Positions 60,727 to 64,000 of a stretch of 64,000 nucleotides of DNA are shown in pieces (positions within the stretch are counted from its first letter, which is position 1; each line of letters starts with the position of its first letter). The notes under the pieces are model-generated. The model was not told the origin of the DNA and did no database searches. It was given only the letters and a program-made list of their open reading frames with translations. The position numbers were made by a program, and so were the translations under genes. Source of the stretch: Ehretia macrophylla (taxonomy: Eukaryota > Streptophyta > Magnoliopsida > Boraginales > Ehretiaceae); assembly GCA_037974665.1 (NCBI GenBank), contig CM075764.1, forward strand, positions 120,962,325-121,026,324. The letters are read 5' to 3'.

Positions 60727-63205
60727 TGTGAAGCCTGAGAACTATCCGTACATCCTTTAACTGTTGCATCCACTATTTGTGCATTTCTTCTGTGCATTAC
60801 TTGTTATTTTCTTTGATCACTATTCATTCATTTTTTCAATTGCTTAATTATTCTGAATTAGCATTTTTCTTAGATCATATAAATTGTTTTAGGAATGAGA
60901 AAAATATGCATTTAAGCGATTAGCGTTGAGAACATCCATTTATAAAATGTTTTATCGAATTTAGTGAATAGTGTTACGTAGTCTAATATATTAATTGAGC
61001 TAGCTACCATTTATTTGCACCTTGGAACTTAATTTTAAGTTGGTTGACTCAAGTTAGTAGACAATATTTACATACAAACATAACATATAAACATCTACAC
61101 TTAATATTATACACATAACAAAATAAGCTCATAAAAATAAATTAAAAAATTCCCCTTTTGTCCTAGCCAAACCCGACAGCCCTATAGCATCCAAGGAGGA
61201 AATTTTGCTTCACCAATCTTGCCTCTCAAGCTCTCTCAAGCTAGGATTAGGTGTTTTCAAGGGTCCTCTATCTCCCTACGAGCTTCTATGCACTTGTGGT
61301 GAGGGATTTCATATTTGTTTTGCATTTTAAAAATGTTTGCTCATTTCTTGAATTTCTAGATTTGCTTGTATATGATTGTTGGATGCTCAAATGTGTTAAT
61401 ATATGTTGTATACAAGTAGTAGAGACCGCATTTATGCTATTGTTTCGTATTTTAAACGGTTAAAACTGCTCGTTGATTATATGGCATGAATAGTAAGGAG
61501 ATTGTTAGGGTTTTGTGAAATCGGACCTTATAGCTTGAATCAAAGGTTCTAATAGATGCTTTTGGTGCTGATGAAAGTAGTGTAAAGGCCCCGTATGATT
61601 TAATTTCTCATAACCCATTAAAAGTATGAAATAGCCGACTTTTAGAAAGGGGTTTCAGGGTTATCGCAAATCCGGATGAAATTGGCCTTCACTTTTGGTA
61701 TTCCTAGGCTAAGTAGACTCTAATTATGCTTTGCTAGCTTCCATTTGAGTCCCGGTTGAGGTACGTGCAGTACAAAGTCAAAAGAGAAAATTTGGGGCTT
61801 TCGGGCTAAATGCCAGTGTTTGCGTGATTTCAAGGGTCCTAAAGGTGTCTAAGGGGTTAACTAGAAGCATTGTATAGGCCGCTTGCTAATCTAGAACCAT
61901 AACATGAGTTTGGAAAGAAAACGGGTTGGGTTAGAAAGGGGTTTAAGTACAAATTCGATTGTCTCACGCTTCTAAGACCTTGGCATGACTCCTTGTGTGT
62001 TTAAATATGGTTTTAAGTTGTTTTGGAGCTTTTGGTATAGTTCAATGTGTATCTTGAATATACCCCTTTGTAAATCTCTTAATTGCTTATATGAAACTAC
62101 TTCATTTCTAACTGTTTCGAGGACAACTTACTTTGTTGATCCTCCCTCGTGTTATTGCTTATATTGTTGATATTGTCTTACCATTGATAAGTGCATTGCA
62201 TAGTGGTTGCGCAACCATAGTGTCAGGGGCGGTTGTATTGAATATCGACTGGGCGGCGGCGGGCTTGCCAGTAGATATTCGATCTCCGTACCCTATTCCC
62301 TCACTCTCCTGGTCCGAAGATTTTCAAGGGGTGTTGGGTTATAGGATTATCGGGGTACATCCAGAGTACACCCACTGGAGTAATTGGAAATTTGCCGGCA
62401 TATTGATCGTGGTTCGTGGCTCGTGGTTCGTGATCGAAGACAAGAGAACTCTAGAGTGTTGGGTTTAAGTGTATCGTATCCTTTGTTATATGTGGTTATT
62501 TACTGTTTCAATGTACTTTGCTTGCCTTTCTTGTTTAACTGTTGTATTTGATGCATTGCACGTCCTGATTGGCCTTTATCCCTCACTGGGCAATAGTGGT
62601 TGCTCATACCTCGCTAACATGTTTCAGGAGACGCTGTGGGTGATCCCCAGCTAGATTTGGTTGAAGGAGAAGAACCGGAGGTTCAGACTGAACCATTGCC
62701 TTAGTTGCTGTGTCTAGTTGCCTGAGGTGGATTATGTTCTTGTTGTTTAATGAAGAACCCGTTTGTTTACTTTATGTTCTATTTTGTAGCCTAAGTGCTA
62801 CGTTTATGTTATGTAATTGTAAGATTGGAAGATGGATGGTTGTAGTAGTAAACTTGGAACCATGGCATGTAATAACTTATGTTTCTACTTCTAGCTACTT
62901 TGCATGCTTGGGTATGATTGTTTTCAACTTCCAAGAATGTTTCAATGCTATCATGGAGTGGCATGATAAACGGTTTTGTAAAGAAGTAAAGTTGGATGCA
63001 TGCTTGTGTGAATCTAAACTATTGTATGTCTTAAGGCTCAGATGGCCTTGAAGCTTTGAATTTTAGTAATAAATGCTTGTCTTGTTATGTTGTGGCTTTA
63101 TTGAGCGTTTACAGGTTTTCAGAATGTCCACGGTATAGGGGGAACTCTGTCCGTTTGTCGGGTCCGGACTTAGCCTTTAGCGTGGGGTTGGGTCGGGGCG
63201 TGACA
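60727..63205 (+). repeat. 5' LTR of a Ty3-gypsy element
   Basis: The LTR ends GGGGCGTGACA at 63205, with a primer site after six bases. The start is placed at TGTGAAGCCTGAGAACT (60727) because the preceding sequence is Helitron up to AATTATCAA and then diverges. Length is about 2.48 kb. The 3' LTR and target duplication lie outside the window. Open frames of 60-113 codons inside it show no motif. Confidence 0.75.
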
Positions 63206-63211
63206 TTTAGG

Positions 63212-63223
63212 TGGTATTAGAGC
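63212..63223 (+). other. Primer-binding site, initiator tRNA-Met type
   Basis: TGGTATTAGAGC differs by one base (T for C) from the canonical TGGTATCAGAGC. The gap to the LTR is TTTAGG. The nested element at 6883 has the same six-base gap (TTTAAG). Confidence 0.85.
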
Positions 63224-63562
63224 TATTGAATGCATGAAGCCGGGTTAAATTTCTCAGTCTATGGGTAGAGGTCTATTAGGTGATTTTGTGATTGCATGAA
63301 TCAGTGGTTCTTTGATTTGCCTAAGTGAAATTTGAACATGCTAGTATGACAATAGAATGCGAAAGGTCTTTAAGAGTTAATGTTTGAAAGTGAAAAGTCT
63401 AGAATGTCAAGTATGATTAAGTGACTATGAATCACTTGTATGTGAACATTCTTCTAATGTTAAATGTGACTTTATGTGGATTCATTTGAACTTCTTCTTA
63501 TGTGCTTTACCTGCAATTTAAGTATATGCCTATCATAATACTTTGCAATCTAGCTGCTTGAG

Positions 63563-64000
63563 ATGAGGAGAAGAGGCAGACCACCGGGGAAAGGTGAAGG
63601 TGTAGCAGAGAATGCACCACTGCAGTGACCAGAACCCAGCAATGCATAGATTCTGGGTACTATGGCTACTGCTATGAATACCATTGCCCAGTTCATGACT
63701 TAGCAGGGACAGACAGGGGCTGCCAGAGGTAATCAGGCTGCAAGAGCTGAGGGTAGTGGTACTACTGGAGGTAATTTGTATGACAGATTTTTACATCATG
63801 GGGCCTAAAGCTTCTTTGGAGAGCCAGATGATATGAATGCTGAATTGTGGTTGAGAAAGTTTGAAAGGGTGGCTGTAATACTCGAGTGCAGTGATGAGAG
63901 AAAAATTACATATGCCACATTTCTTCTAGAGGGTGACGTTGAGGAGTGGTTGCGTACTATTAGTGAGAAATGGGAAGCCGAGAGGGTTCAACATTCGTGG
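63563..64000 (+). pseudogene. Ty3-gypsy gag, partial, with in-frame stops
   Basis: The ATG at 63563 starts MRRRGRPPGKGEG, and the frame continues to the window end. The later part (MNAELWLRKFERVAVILECS, then KITYATFLLEGDVEEWL and WEAERV) is the Retrotrans_gag domain of plant Ty3-gypsy elements. Stops occur at about 63626, 63644, 63701 and 63806; at each place a CAG, CAA or CGA codon changed by C to T would explain it. The rest of gag-pol is beyond the window. Non-functional as read. Confidence 0.85.

Noticed and set aside
62133-63051. Frames of 111 and 113 codons before the gypsy gag
   Set aside because: They are inside the 5' LTR, with no recognisable protein motif.

Overview
The window looks like gene-poor, transposon-rich nuclear DNA of a flowering plant, most likely a eudicot. 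The evidence is AT-rich sequence with spliced genes, an S-adenosylmethionine synthetase of plant type with the usual 5' UTR intron, remnants of plant-specific gene families (SBP-box, TRAF-like MATH, LRL-type bHLH), and plant transposon families (Ty1-copia, Ty3-gypsy with a tRNA-Met primer site, Helitron, hAT, Tourist-like and Emigrant-like MITEs). Nothing bacterial, organellar or viral was seen.

Left part (1-18 kb): a decayed Ty1-copia element (gag from 1104, 3' LTR 13150-14628) is split inside its reverse transcriptase by a second LTR element at 4240-12302. The inner element has 2.6-kb LTRs, a tRNA-Met primer site, a polypurine tract and a perfect 5-base target duplication, but no gag-pol (a LARD-type non-autonomous element). 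The copia 3' LTR lies inside an intron of a minus-strand TRAF-like MATH pseudogene (14698-16432). Two small inverted-repeat elements follow (16491-16823 and 16925-17489).

18-26.4 kb: a palindrome of about 5.6 kb (arms about 18067-20476 and 21207-23646) ends some 200 bases before an intact nine-exon gene for a small SAM-dependent methyltransferase of the EEF1AKMT/METTL13-like family (23858-26375). A solo gypsy-type LTR (26517-29116) sits just beyond its stop codon.

29-42 kb: two inverted-repeat elements with AAT-microsatellite interiors overlap in A-B-A'-B' order. Two head-to-tail Helitron copies follow, the first split by a 3.76-kb solo LTR (33094-36856), the second carrying Rep/helicase relics and a recognisable 3' end near 41596.

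42-55 kb, gene island: an intact SAM synthetase (43025-44206, plus strand) converges on a broken SPL1/SPL12-like SBP-box gene (45205-49621, minus strand). A broken LRL-type bHLH gene lies at 53104-54148. Of the three, only SAM synthetase looks functional.

55-64 kb: a third Helitron copy, inverted relative to the one at 37.6-41.6 kb, carries a 1.48-kb hAT-like insertion with an 8-base duplication; the sister copy is the empty site. The window ends in the 5' LTR, primer site and gag start of a Ty3-gypsy element whose in-frame stops all fit C-to-T change.

The intact methyltransferase consumes SAM and the intact SAM synthetase makes it, but they are about 17 kb apart and there is no sign that they are linked as a unit. 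I found no convincing new biological system. The main interest is structural: the large palindrome, the interleaved inverted repeats, the inverted Helitron pair around the gene island, and insertions dated by empty sister sites.
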